64,000 nt of DNA from Chlorobium sp. Lineage in GTDB: Bacteria > Bacteroidota > Chlorobiia > Chlorobiales > Chlorobiaceae. Both the position numbers and the translations under genes were made by a program. Every line of letters starts with the position of its first letter. Position 1 is the first letter of the stretch. Positions 1 to 8,018 of this stretch are shown in pieces. The notes under the pieces are model-generated. The model ran no database searches. It was not told where the DNA came from and saw nothing but the letters and a program-made list of their open reading frames with translations. The stretch spans positions 1 through 64,000 of the forward strand of contig SZXX01000015.1 in assembly GCA_005843825.1 (NCBI GenBank). The letters run 5' to 3'.

Positions 1-216
1 GGCGAAAAGATCAAGTTTTTTAACCTCTTCACCCTGAACATTAACGTTGCCTGTGAACCCGAGAATGTCTACCAGGCCTGCTCGGACTACTTCACGTCTT
101 ACAAGTTTTGCGGCAAAAGCAACATCGTTCAGAAGGTCTGTAAGTTCTCCGCTTGCGTCCGGAAAATACTTCTGCTGTTCGAGGATGTGGCGTTCAATAG
201 TAATCAAATTACTCAT
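1..216 (-). CDS. fbp: Fructose-1,6-bisphosphatase class I, N-terminal part (runs off the left edge)
   Basis: The reverse strand reads from an ATG at 216 without a stop to the window edge, giving 72 residues that begin [20 protein letters not shown] and continue through [20 protein letters not shown]. This is the N-terminal helix region of class I FBPase, which hydrolyses fructose-1,6-bisphosphate to fructose-6-phosphate in gluconeogenesis. The ORF track lists only a plus-strand shadow here (47..238). The catalytic metal-binding residues lie beyond the edge and cannot be checked. The gene is divergent from recJ. Family assignment rests on sequence recognition of this N-terminus. Confidence 0.82.
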   Translation of the reverse strand, partial: MSNLITIERHILEQQKYFPDASGELTDLLNDVAFAAKLVRREVVRAGLVDILGFTGNVNVQGEEVKKLDLFA

Positions 217-398
217 ACTCAGTGGTTCTGATTGTTAGTGTATGATTGTCCTGCTCTGCGGTTTACTTATACCTTAAAGGTATAATTTTTTCAGATTTTC
301 TTTCCTATTCAGAGCCCAGTTGAGTGTCCTGTTTTTGTTAAGAAAGGCCGAAGTGTTATATACATTGACATTTTTCATTAGTCCTCCTCTACATTTTC

Positions 399-2108
399 AT
401 GAAACGATACCGCTGGAATATTCTCTCCCCTGATGACACGGCTGTTCTGGCGCTTTCTGAGGCAATCAATGTCTCATTGCCTGTTTCCAGAGCACTCTTT
501 AACCGAGGTATTCAGACCTTTGATGATGCAAAGGAATTTTTCCGGTCCTCGATAGAAGATATTCCATCCCCGTTTCTATTGCAGGATATGCAGAAAGCGG
601 TTGAACGAGTTTGTCGCGCGATAAGCGGGCATGAAAAAATAATGCTTTATGGCGATTATGATGTTGATGGCACAACAGGGACTGCTCTTCTTTATCTTTT
701 TCTGAAAGAACAGGGTGCCGAAGTTTCCTATTATATCAATGATCGTTTTACAGAAGGTTACGGGTTATCGTCGGAAGGAATCGATTCAGCCGTTGAGCGA
801 GGTGTCTCACTTATCATTACCGTTGATTGCGGAATAAGGGAGAATGAAGAAATACGCCGCTGTGCCGGTTATGGTATTGACGTGATTGTTTGCGACCATC
901 ATGAACCCGAAGACCTGCCTCCTGCGTATGCCATTTTAAATCCGAAGGTTCCGGGTTCCACCTATCCTTTCAGGGAGTTATGCGGTTGCGGTGTGGCATT
1001 CAAGTTTATTCATGCAATTGCTGAGCATTTACATAGTGATCAGGAAAGCTGGCTGAAATATCTTGATTTTGTTGCAATTGCTACTGCGGCTGATATGGTT
1101 GTCCTGGAAAATGAAAACAGGACCTTTGTTCGTGAGGGGTTGCGGCGAATGAGAATAAATCCAAGGCGCTCCTTGATGGTGATGTTTTCACTCATGAAGG
1201 TTGCTCCGGCAGAGCTAGGCATGTTTCATATTGCATTTGGGATTGCTCCCCGTATCAATGCTGCAGGACGAATGCACTCTGCTCATCTTGCCGTTGAATG
1301 GCTGCTTTCGGATTCGTTACAAGATTCCGAAGAGCATGCACACGAGCTTGATCGCATGAATACACTTCGTCGGGAAACTGACGCCGATATTATGGTGAAG
1401 GCTGAAAAAATGCTTGCAGGTCATTTCGCATCATATTGTTCTTCAATTGTTCTCTATGATGAATCGTGGCATCTAGGCGTTCTTGGAATCGTGGCATCAA
1501 AAATGATTGACAAGCACTATTTGCCTACGGTAATTCTTGGGGGAATGAATGGCCTCATCAAGGGCTCTGTCCGGAGTGTTGAGGGGTTCAACATCTATGA
1601 GGCTCTGCAGGAGTGCAGTGAGTATCTTGAACAGTTCGGGGGGCACCAGCAGGCTGCGGGAATTACTCTTCTGCCTGAGAATTTTGCAGGATTCCGCAAA
1701 AGGTTTAATGAAGTCTGCAGCAATCTTCTTTCAATCGGACAACGTCAGAAAGAGCTTGTTGTTGATTCAAAACTTGCATTGGAGGATATCAAGGCTAATT
1801 TTATCAATGTGCTTGAGCAGTTTTCTCCTTACGGACATGGTAACCGCGAACCGCTGTTTCTTTCTGAGGAACTTGCTCTTTTCGGTCGTCCACAACTTCT
1901 TCGCCAGCGACATGTGAAGTTTTTTGTCAGGGATAAAAATGGCAGAACCTTCGAGGTTATAGGTTTTGATCGTCCCGACATCTATACAGAACTCACTGCA
2001 AAGTCCCGTCCGGTATTTTCCATGGTTTACTCAGTTGAAAAACGGATGTGGAATAATAAAGAGCAGTGGCAGATAAAACTAAGGGATCTTGAAGTCAGAA
2101 AGGGATAA
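399..2108 (+). CDS. recJ: Single-stranded-DNA-specific exonuclease RecJ
   Basis: This 569-residue protein has the full RecJ layout. The DHH phosphoesterase motifs are visible: YGDYDVDGTTG around residues 84-94, VDCGI around 142 and CDHHEP around 165. GVLGIVASKM follows, and the DHHA1 domain carries GGHQQAAG. RecJ degrades single-stranded DNA 5' to 3' in recombination and mismatch or base-excision repair, using Mn2+/Mg2+ held by the Asp and His residues. Length fits the family (about 560-580). The ATG at 399 has no good Shine-Dalgarno, but the N-terminus aligns with the usual start. It converges with the leftward glycan operon, 20 bases away. Confidence 0.95.
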   Translation: MKRYRWNILSPDDTAVLALSEAINVSLPVSRALFNRGIQTFDDAKEFFRSSIEDIPSPFLLQDMQKAVERVCRAISGHEKIMLYGDYDVDGTTGTALLYLFLKEQGAEVSYYINDRFTEGYGLSSEGIDSAVERGVSLIITVDCGIRENEEIRRCAGYGIDVIVCDHHEPEDLPPAYAILNPKVPGSTYPFRELCGCGVAFKFIHAIAEHLHSDQESWLKYLDFVAIATAADMVVLENENRTFVREGLRRMRINPRRSLMVMFSLMKVAPAELGMFHIAFGIAPRINAAGRMHSAHLAVEWLLSDSLQDSEEHAHELDRMNTLRRETDADIMVKAEKMLAGHFASYCSSIVLYDESWHLGVLGIVASKMIDKHYLPTVILGGMNGLIKGSVRSVEGFNIYEALQECSEYLEQFGGHQQAAGITLLPENFAGFRKRFNEVCSNLLSIGQRQKELVVDSKLALEDIKANFINVLEQFSPYGHGNREPLFLSEELALFGRPQLLRQRHVKFFVRDKNGRTFEVIGFDRPDIYTELTAKSRPVFSMVYSVEKRMWNNKEQWQIKLRDLEVRKG

Positions 2109-2128
2109 AAAGCCTGAGGACTGCTTCT

Positions 2129-3025
2129 TTATGGCATTGTATCCGGCTCCGGCATTTTCTTTTCATGACTGATCCTGGTCAGAATACCCGCAAGTGATGA
2201 GAGAGCTGAAATGGCAAAGAATATCAGCGACAGTGCCACGCCGATACTTGTTTCAAGTTGTATTGATCCCAGAAGATAAAGGAAGGTTATTTCTCTCGCG
2301 CCGGCTCCTCCGATGGTGATCGGGATAATGGTGGCTATTGTTGATATCAGAAAAATCGCCAGATAGTCGATTATGTTGGCATGATGCGACATTGCTTTGA
2401 GTATGAAAAACACGGAAACAACCTGGGTTACCTGAACCAGCATTGATTCAATGGCAGTGATGGTGAACACACCAATGAACTGCTTATAGAACAGTTTGTT
2501 CAAGAGATATGCACAGGGGTATATTGCTGCGAGCAAAACCCATGAATACACTGCAAGGTGGGGAAATTTCGTAGCGAAACTGCTTGGCAGCAACAGCACA
2601 ATCGCAAGAAACACAAGCGCAAAGATTCCGCAGATCCTGTCCCACAACACAGCGTGAAAGACATTGATCATTTTCAGATCATGGTTTTTCTGCAGTACAT
2701 AAATTTTATAGCCATCCCCACCTATACCTCCCGGAAGGAACAGATTATAGAACATCCCGAGATAGTAGAGCTTGAGGTTGTACATGGCCGACAGCTCAAT
2801 ACCTATAGCTTTGAAAAAGCGGTTCAGGCGAATCGCATTGAAGATTTTGGAAATATTGAAAAACAGGAGGGCCAGCAGAAGGTACCAAAGGTTAGCCCCC
2901 TGTATGATTCCTGCAAGTTTTGATGTGTCAGTTTTTTTTAAAACCAGATAAAGGGCCAGAGCGGTGACAAAAAGCTGGAGAAGTGGCTTGATCAGCTTTT
3001 TCAGGCCTGTTTTAGTGTTTGTCAA
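2129..3025 (-). CDS. Lysylphosphatidylglycerol synthase TM-region / flippase-type membrane protein
   Basis: This is a polytopic protein of the UPF0104 / LPG-synthase TM type. It has several hydrophobic spans and the family signature around LPGGIGGDGYKIYVLQ plus IIPITIGGAGAREITFLY near the C-terminus. Such proteins lack the lysyl-transferase domain of MprF and are usually linked to lipid or polyprenyl-sugar translocation. The ORF track starts at an ATG at 3094, but its first 23 codons only re-read the end of the upstream gene. A TTG at 3025 (TNTKTGLKKLIK) gives 298 residues and a 14-base overlap, which I prefer. It is the last gene of the PAP2-GT39-GT2 operon. The substrate is unknown. Confidence 0.78.
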   Translation of the reverse strand: MTNTKTGLKKLIKPLLQLFVTALALYLVLKKTDTSKLAGIIQGANLWYLLLALLFFNISKIFNAIRLNRFFKAIGIELSAMYNLKLYYLGMFYNLFLPGGIGGDGYKIYVLQKNHDLKMINVFHAVLWDRICGIFALVFLAIVLLLPSSFATKFPHLAVYSWVLLAAIYPCAYLLNKLFYKQFIGVFTITAIESMLVQVTQVVSVFFILKAMSHHANIIDYLAIFLISTIATIIPITIGGAGAREITFLYLLGSIQLETSIGVALSLIFFAISALSSLAGILTRISHEKKMPEPDTMP

Positions 3026-3947
3026 CGATCTTTTTAACGATATAGGGTTTCTTGTTTTGCGACTCGTAATAGGTCCGCATGATGAATTCGGCAATAAACC
3101 CTGTGGTAATGAGCTGAATGCCGATAAAGGTCAGAATTATGCCTAATGTGAGTAGTGGGCGGCCTCCGATATCGTTACCTAAAATTTTGACGGCGAGAAG
3201 ATAAAGGTTGAGGGCTACTCCTATAAACAAAGATATAAATCCAAGGCTTCCGAAAAGATGCATTGGCTTCTGACTGTATTTCTGGAAAAAAACCATGAAT
3301 AACAGGTCACTAAGCACCTTGAATGTACGACCGATTCCATATTTCGATTTTCCGAATATCCTTGGGTGATGCTGCACATCAACCTCTTCCATTCTGGCGC
3401 CATAGAGCTGAACGAGCACAGGTATAAAGCGGTGCAGCTCGCCGTAAAGCCCAAGATTTTTTGCAACATCCTTTTTAAATACCTTCAGTGTACAACCATA
3501 GTCGTGAATGTGCACATTGGTTAAATTTCGGATGATGGCATTGGCTATCTTGCTTGGGATTTTTCTCAAAATCATTCCATCCTGTCGTCCTGCCCGCCTT
3601 CCTGCCACCACATCAAGATCGTGGTCATAAAGGTACTGCATCATCATAGGAATATCCGACGGGTCATTCTGCAGGTCGCCATCTATGGTGGCTATCAGTT
3701 CTCCTTGCGCGTGATCGATGCCGGCAGCCATTGCGGTTGTCTGCCCGTAATTTTTGTTCAGGACAACCAGATGTGAGTTGGCTGGAGCGTATTTCTGAAT
3801 TTCAGCTACGGTGTCATCGGTTGAACCATCGTCCACCAGAACGATCTCATGCTCAACAGCCGCGAGTGACGAAGCGAGAGCAGCAAACAATGGCTTGATG
3901 TTTTCAGCCTCATTCATGACAGGTATGACGACTGAAAGCTTCATCAT
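3012..3947 (-). CDS. Family 2 glycosyltransferase (DPM1/GtrB/ArnC type)
   Basis: A 311-residue protein. Its N-terminal GT-A domain starts LSVVIPVMNEAENIKPLF, with the nucleotide-sugar motifs VDDGSTDDT and TIDGDLQNDPSDIP (DxD-like). Two hydrophobic spans follow near residues 230-295. Proteins of this build transfer a sugar from a nucleotide donor to polyprenyl phosphate on the cytoplasmic face of the membrane. The gene is 7 bases downstream of the GT39-like gene and overlaps the flippase-type gene, so a lipid-linked sugar made here could be translocated and used by the GT39 protein. That flow is inferred from gene order. The exact sugar cannot be told. Confidence 0.9.
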   Translation of the reverse strand: MMKLSVVIPVMNEAENIKPLFAALASSLAAVEHEIVLVDDGSTDDTVAEIQKYAPANSHLVVLNKNYGQTTAMAAGIDHAQGELIATIDGDLQNDPSDIPMMMQYLYDHDLDVVAGRRAGRQDGMILRKIPSKIANAIIRNLTNVHIHDYGCTLKVFKKDVAKNLGLYGELHRFIPVLVQLYGARMEEVDVQHHPRIFGKSKYGIGRTFKVLSDLLFMVFFQKYSQKPMHLFGSLGFISLFIGVALNLYLLAVKILGNDIGGRPLLTLGIILTFIGIQLITTGFIAEFIMRTYYESQNKKPYIVKKIVDKH

Positions 3948-3954
3948 AGTTGTT

Positions 3955-5505
3955 TCATTGTTTCAGTTTTGCCAGCACAATACCGTATTTGCTATAGAGC
4001 AAAGAAGTATTTTGAAGATTTTTGAGCTCTTTTACTGTTGTCAACACAATTTCGCCCCGCTTCGGGGTACGTATTTCAGCAAGAGATTCAGAATATACAA
4101 AAAAAGAGGGGTTATAGACTTCCCACATCACGGTTTTAAAACCCTCTTTTTTAGCCAGAAGTGCGGCTTCTTTCACTGGTTTCTGCAGCAGATTTCCCGC
4201 TAGGGGCATGAGGTAGATATTGATGAGAAGAGCAAATACCACTCCTGTTGTTAACAGTTTACCGGCAGCGGAAACACGAGGTATGAATTGAATGGCTGCG
4301 ATACAGAGTATTGTGGCCATAATGATAAGAGTATGATGCTGCCCTGTAAGTTCGATTCCTCCAGTAAGGATTGCTTTGATAAAGTCATCATCAATTTTCT
4401 GCAACGCAATCGGCAGGAGATAAGGGAGGCTGGCAAGGAGAGCAAGCAGAAGCATAGGCAATGCCGCAAAACGTTCAGAATGCTTGCTGAGCGGCAGTGC
4501 TCTTGCCATGAGAATAAAAAGAGGCGTATAGCCGTAGATGGTGTAGTGCGGCAGCTTTGTGCCTGATAGGGAGAAAAATACAAACACAAAAACGAACCAG
4601 ATCAATAGAAACCGGTTAGTGCGGTCGCGAAGTAATGTTTTAATATTGAACATAACGGTAAACAGAAGGCCTGTAAACGGCATCATCCCAACAATAATAA
4701 CCGGAATGTAATAGAGAACGGAACCTGAGTGGCCTTCAAATGAGGTGTTAAAACGGCTCAGGTTGTGTTTGAAAAAAAAGCCTTCAATAAAAGCCATGCC
4801 CTGATCCCTGTATTCAAGCAGATACCAAGGCAATGCAATGGAGACGAAAAGCAATATTCCAACAGGATTAAAGATCATACGGATCCATTTTTTAAATAAT
4901 CCCTCCTCAATGGCGAACAAAAAAGAAACGGCAGCGGGTATAAGTATAGCTATCGGTCCCTTGGTGAGCATCCCGAAGCCTGCTGCGGTAAAAGCGAGAT
5001 AGAGTGAACGTTTTGAGCCCGTTTTGAAATGGTTGAGCAGGGAAAACATTGTTATCGCAAGGAGGCAGTTCAGCAATCCATCGGCTATGGCCGCTTTTGC
5101 GATTACAACTACCTGAAGCGACAGCACCATCATCGCGGCAGCTAGAAATGCCTGACGGTTGCCGGATTCTTTTCTAACAAAAAGAAAAATCGAGGCAGCC
5201 CAGGCTGTTCCGGCCAGCGCAGAGGGGAGTCTGAATGCAAACTCATTGATACCGAAAAACTTGACCGATAGCAGCTGAAACCAGTAAATAAGGATTGGTT
5301 TATCAAACCGGGGAGCACCATTCAGATAGGTTGTCAGATAATTCTTACTGATCATCATTTCCCGTGTCGCCTCGCTGAAAGCCCCTTCGTCGACATCAAA
5401 GAGCGGTGCGGATCCAAGACCTAAAAAGAAACTGGTGAGGATAAGAACTCCGAGTGCAGCCAGAAACCATGCGGTTTCAGATTTTCCGGGATGCTGAGAC
5501 ATCAA
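3955..5505 (-). CDS. GT39/ArnT-like polyprenyl-phosphate-sugar glycosyltransferase
   Basis: A 516-residue integral membrane protein. It has an N-terminal membrane span followed by the typical first periplasmic loop, DVDEGAFSEATREMM and APRFDKPILIYWF, including the acidic pair (DE) used by GT-C enzymes. Many further hydrophobic segments follow. The family (PMT/ArnT, PF13231-like) transfers sugars such as mannose or aminoarabinose from a polyprenyl carrier to proteins or lipid A outside the cytoplasmic membrane. The start at 5505 (ATGATG) overlaps the PAP2 stop by 29 bases. Acceptor and sugar are not predictable. Confidence 0.87.
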   Translation of the reverse strand: MMSQHPGKSETAWFLAALGVLILTSFFLGLGSAPLFDVDEGAFSEATREMMISKNYLTTYLNGAPRFDKPILIYWFQLLSVKFFGINEFAFRLPSALAGTAWAASIFLFVRKESGNRQAFLAAAMMVLSLQVVVIAKAAIADGLLNCLLAITMFSLLNHFKTGSKRSLYLAFTAAGFGMLTKGPIAILIPAAVSFLFAIEEGLFKKWIRMIFNPVGILLFVSIALPWYLLEYRDQGMAFIEGFFFKHNLSRFNTSFEGHSGSVLYYIPVIIVGMMPFTGLLFTVMFNIKTLLRDRTNRFLLIWFVFVFVFFSLSGTKLPHYTIYGYTPLFILMARALPLSKHSERFAALPMLLLALLASLPYLLPIALQKIDDDFIKAILTGGIELTGQHHTLIIMATILCIAAIQFIPRVSAAGKLLTTGVVFALLINIYLMPLAGNLLQKPVKEAALLAKKEGFKTVMWEVYNPSFFVYSESLAEIRTPKRGEIVLTTVKELKNLQNTSLLYSKYGIVLAKLKQ

Positions 5506-6100
5506 GTTTTGTTTTGAAATACAGGTTATAGAGCAGAATTGAGGAAACGATCCCTAACCATGAGCCGGCAATGACATCGCTGATATAGTGCTGTGTAAGG
5601 AGAATGCGGCTGAATGCAATCAGTGCCCCTGAAAAAAGGAAGAGGATGCGCCATCTGGGATAAAGAGTTGCAAGGACTATTGCAGCACTGAAAGCCGTTG
5701 CCGCATGGCCGGAGGGAAATGAAGTCCATTCATACTCATAATGGAAAGAGTTGAATCCATAAAGTTGTTCACTGAAATATATGGTCGGCCTTGCTCGACC
5801 TGCAAAATATTTGATAATATCCGCACCCACTCCCGAAACTGCCACGGAAAGGGAGAGAAAAAGGCCCGAATATGCTCTTCCGGGGTTTGATTTTCGAAAA
5901 GCAGCAAAAAGGAGCACGCCCGCAATGAGATACCATTGTGATTCACCAAAATCCGTGATGAAGTTGAACACATCATTAACCAATTTGCTATTGAGAGTAT
6001 GGAACCATAATGCGGCACGAATATCAATAAAGATATAACTGAGGACGCAGAGCAGAATAACCGCCGTAAAGGCCATACTCCATTTGTAAGCTCTGTTCAT
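5477..6100 (-). CDS. PAP2-family membrane phosphatase
   Basis: A 207-residue membrane protein with the three-part acid phosphatase signature in order: KYFAGRARP, PSGHAATAF and SRILLTQHYISDVIAG. The catalytic His lies in the last motif and the proton-donor His in PSGH. About six hydrophobic spans surround these. Members dephosphorylate undecaprenyl pyrophosphate, phosphatidylglycerol phosphate or lipid A phosphates at the membrane. It heads a leftward operon with two polyprenyl-linked glycosyltransferases, so recycling of a polyprenyl pyrophosphate carrier or lipid A dephosphorylation are both reasonable roles. Neither is shown by the sequence. Confidence 0.9.
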   Translation of the reverse strand: MNRAYKWSMAFTAVILLCVLSYIFIDIRAALWFHTLNSKLVNDVFNFITDFGESQWYLIAGVLLFAAFRKSNPGRAYSGLFLSLSVAVSGVGADIIKYFAGRARPTIYFSEQLYGFNSFHYEYEWTSFPSGHAATAFSAAIVLATLYPRWRILFLFSGALIAFSRILLTQHYISDVIAGSWLGIVSSILLYNLYFKTKLDVSASRKI

Positions 6101-6515
6101 GAGGGTAATAATGCTTTTTTTAACTCAGTAAGCGATTGATTGCAAAAATACATTAAATTTTGAATGCGTATATGCATATAAGTAAAGATGATAATAATGA
6201 AGCCTGAACGAACGGTTATGCCCGATAAAATCACCGGGTAGTTGGTTTTGTTTCCCGGTACGATCATTGCCTTCTTGAAATTCTTTGGAGTCTCTCGTTC
6301 TTGTCAAGGCTTTTCGTTTTCATGCCAAACACTGGATTATTGTAAATGGCAAAAAAACTGTAGTATTTGATTCAATTGCTGTTCTCAAGGTAGCATATTG
6401 AACTGTAGTAACGGAAAGTGTTGTTAACTCACTTGCAGAACTTGCAGAACTTGCAGAACTTGCCGCACTGCCGTCAATTATGGTAACGACAACCCGGGTT
6501 TATACGCCCTATCTT
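6101..6515. other. Divergent intergenic region between the glycan operon and the CDF gene
   Basis: About 400 bases without a convincing gene; the 60-residue ORF at 6125-6307 has no recognisable content. It should hold the promoters of the leftward PAP2 operon and of the rightward CDF gene. I could not identify a confident -35/-10 pair. The only clear structure is a nine-base direct repeat just before the CDF gene, listed separately. Confidence 0.6.
6432..6461. repeat. Nonanucleotide tandem repeat (CTTGCAGAA x3 plus a partial copy)
   Basis: Three perfect CTTGCAGAA units occupy 6432-6440, 6441-6449 and 6450-6458, followed by CTTGC-CGC. The repeat is in frame with the downstream CDF ORF: the frame is open from 6402 and would read (Leu-Ala-Glu)n. 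No ATG, GTG or TTG precedes the repeat in that frame, so it is probably untranslated leader. Copy number could vary by slippage. Confidence 0.85.
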
Positions 6516-7454
6516 ATGAGTAATACAACGTCAGGAGCTTGTACGCATGATGCACATGACCATCATCACGATCATCATCATGGCCACCATCACCATCATG
6601 CCTCAGGAAACATCAAACTTGCTTTTTTTCTTAATCTTGGATTTGCCTCGATTGAAATTATTGGAGGAGTTTTAACCGGGAGTACGGCAATCCTTGCCAA
6701 TGCAGTTCATGATCTTGGAGACTCGTTTGCTTTGGGTCAGGCATGGTATTTTGAAAAGGTTTCTCTTGGTAAAAGCAATCCGCGGTATTCTTACGGCTAT
6801 AAACGTTTCTCCCTTCTTGGTGCGCTTATCAGTACGGTGGTGCTCCTCACCAGCTCGCTTGTTATCCTTGCCCAGGCCATACCCCGTATTTTTGAAGCGC
6901 ATCATCCCGATGCTGGCGGTATGATTCTGCTTGCTGTTGTTGGAGTTAGCGTCAACGGTTTTGCGATGACAAGACTTTCAAAAGACAAGGGTATGAATTC
7001 ACGCGTTGTTGCCCTGCATTTGCTGGAAGATGTGCTTGGATGGGTTGCAGTACTTGTGGTTGCCGTTATTCTGTATTTTTTTGATGTTCCAGTGCTCGAT
7101 CCGGTTCTTGCCGTTTTGATTACCCTCTATATTCTTGGAGGAGTCATAAAAAATCTCAGGGCAATGCTGCCTGTTTTTCTCCAGGCAGTTCCACCGGAAC
7201 TTGACCTTGCTGTTATTACCCGGGAAATCGAGCATCTGCAGCATATTCATGCGGTGCATCATGCTCATATATGGTCGCTTGATGGCGAGCATTCTGTTTT
7301 TACAGCGCACCTTGAACTAAATACTTTGCTTGACGTTGAAGCCTATATGCAGCTCAAGGAAGAGATCAGAATACTTGTTGAACGTCACGGACTTTATCAC
7401 TCAACTGTTGAAGTTGAGTATCCTGGAGAAGCCTGTAGAAATACGATTTCATAA
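6516..7454 (+). CDS. Cation diffusion facilitator, zinc-exporter type, His-rich N-terminus
   Basis: A CDF (ZitB/CzcD-like) transporter of 312 residues from the ATG at 6516, or 324 from the ATG at 6480. The N-terminal cytoplasmic tail is almost all His and Asp (HDAHDHHHDHHHGHHHHH), a likely metal buffer. Six hydrophobic spans follow. The metal-site pairs are NAVHDLGDSFAL in TM2 and ALHLLEDVLGW in TM5, an HxxxD arrangement expected for Zn2+/Co2+/Ni2+ antiport with protons. A soluble C-terminal domain (AVHHAHIWSLDGEHSVFTAH) completes the family layout. Neither start has a clear ribosome binding site; 6516 gives the more usual length. Zinc is the most likely substrate by family. Confidence 0.9.
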   Translation: MSNTTSGACTHDAHDHHHDHHHGHHHHHASGNIKLAFFLNLGFASIEIIGGVLTGSTAILANAVHDLGDSFALGQAWYFEKVSLGKSNPRYSYGYKRFSLLGALISTVVLLTSSLVILAQAIPRIFEAHHPDAGGMILLAVVGVSVNGFAMTRLSKDKGMNSRVVALHLLEDVLGWVAVLVVAVILYFFDVPVLDPVLAVLITLYILGGVIKNLRAMLPVFLQAVPPELDLAVITREIEHLQHIHAVHHAHIWSLDGEHSVFTAHLELNTLLDVEAYMQLKEEIRILVERHGLYHSTVEVEYPGEACRNTIS

Positions 7455-7474
7455 TCTTAAAAACCCTAACAGCC

Positions 7475-7993
7475 ATGATAAAAAAACTTTGTGTGCTTGT
7501 CATTATGCTCCTCGCCGGATGTATGGGTATTCCCCGCGGGGTTACGGTCGTTGATAATTTTTCTCTTGATCGTTTTCTGGGAACATGGTATGAGGTTGCC
7601 CGCATTGATACCTCATTTGAAAAAGATCTGGAACAGGTATCAGCCTTATATACACTTGCTGAAGACGGGAGTGTGAAGGTATTGAACAAAGGGTATGACA
7701 GAAAAAAAAGAGAGGTGCAAACTATTGAGGGCCGTGGGGTTTTTGTTGGAGATACCCATAAAGGAGCGTTGAAGGTATCGTTTTTCGGCCCTTTTTATGC
7801 CAGTTACAACATCATTGCGCTCGATAAGGCTGGTTACCGCTGGGCAATGGTGTGTGGCCGTGATCCCGCATATTTCTGGATTCTGTCAAAAGATCCTGAA
7901 ATGGAGCCTAAGCTTTTAAGAGAATTGGTCATACGAGCAAAATCATTGGGCTTTGACACTGATCATCTCCACTATTTTGGAAAACATCCTTGA
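7475..7993 (+). CDS. blc: Outer-membrane lipocalin lipoprotein (Blc type)
   Basis: A 172-residue lipocalin. The N-terminus is a lipoprotein signal peptide ending in the lipobox LLAGC, with Cys16 as the predicted lipidated residue. The lipocalin signature is present as FLGTWYEVARIDTSFE, and the conserved second region is YRWAMVCGRDPAYFWILSK. Length and order match Blc, an outer-membrane lipoprotein that binds fatty acids or lysophospholipids and is stress-induced in enterobacteria. It begins 20 bases after the CDF gene on the same strand and may be co-transcribed. It converges with cydC. Confidence 0.92.
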   Translation: MIKKLCVLVIMLLAGCMGIPRGVTVVDNFSLDRFLGTWYEVARIDTSFEKDLEQVSALYTLAEDGSVKVLNKGYDRKKREVQTIEGRGVFVGDTHKGALKVSFFGPFYASYNIIALDKAGYRWAMVCGRDPAYFWILSKDPEMEPKLLRELVIRAKSLGFDTDHLHYFGKHP

Positions 7994-8018
7994 CCCGGAT
8001 GTCTGGATGGAGACGGAT

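Noticed and set aside
47-238. Plus-strand 63-residue ORF at the left edge
   Set aside because: It is the shadow of the fbp N-terminus on the minus strand.
3026-3094. ATG at 3094 as start of the flippase-type gene
   Set aside because: It would overlap the GT2 gene by 83 bases and adds only non-conserved residues; TTG at 3025 is more likely.
6125-6307. 60-residue minus-strand ORF upstream of the PAP2 operon
   Set aside because: No family features, no ribosome binding site, atypical composition for this genome.
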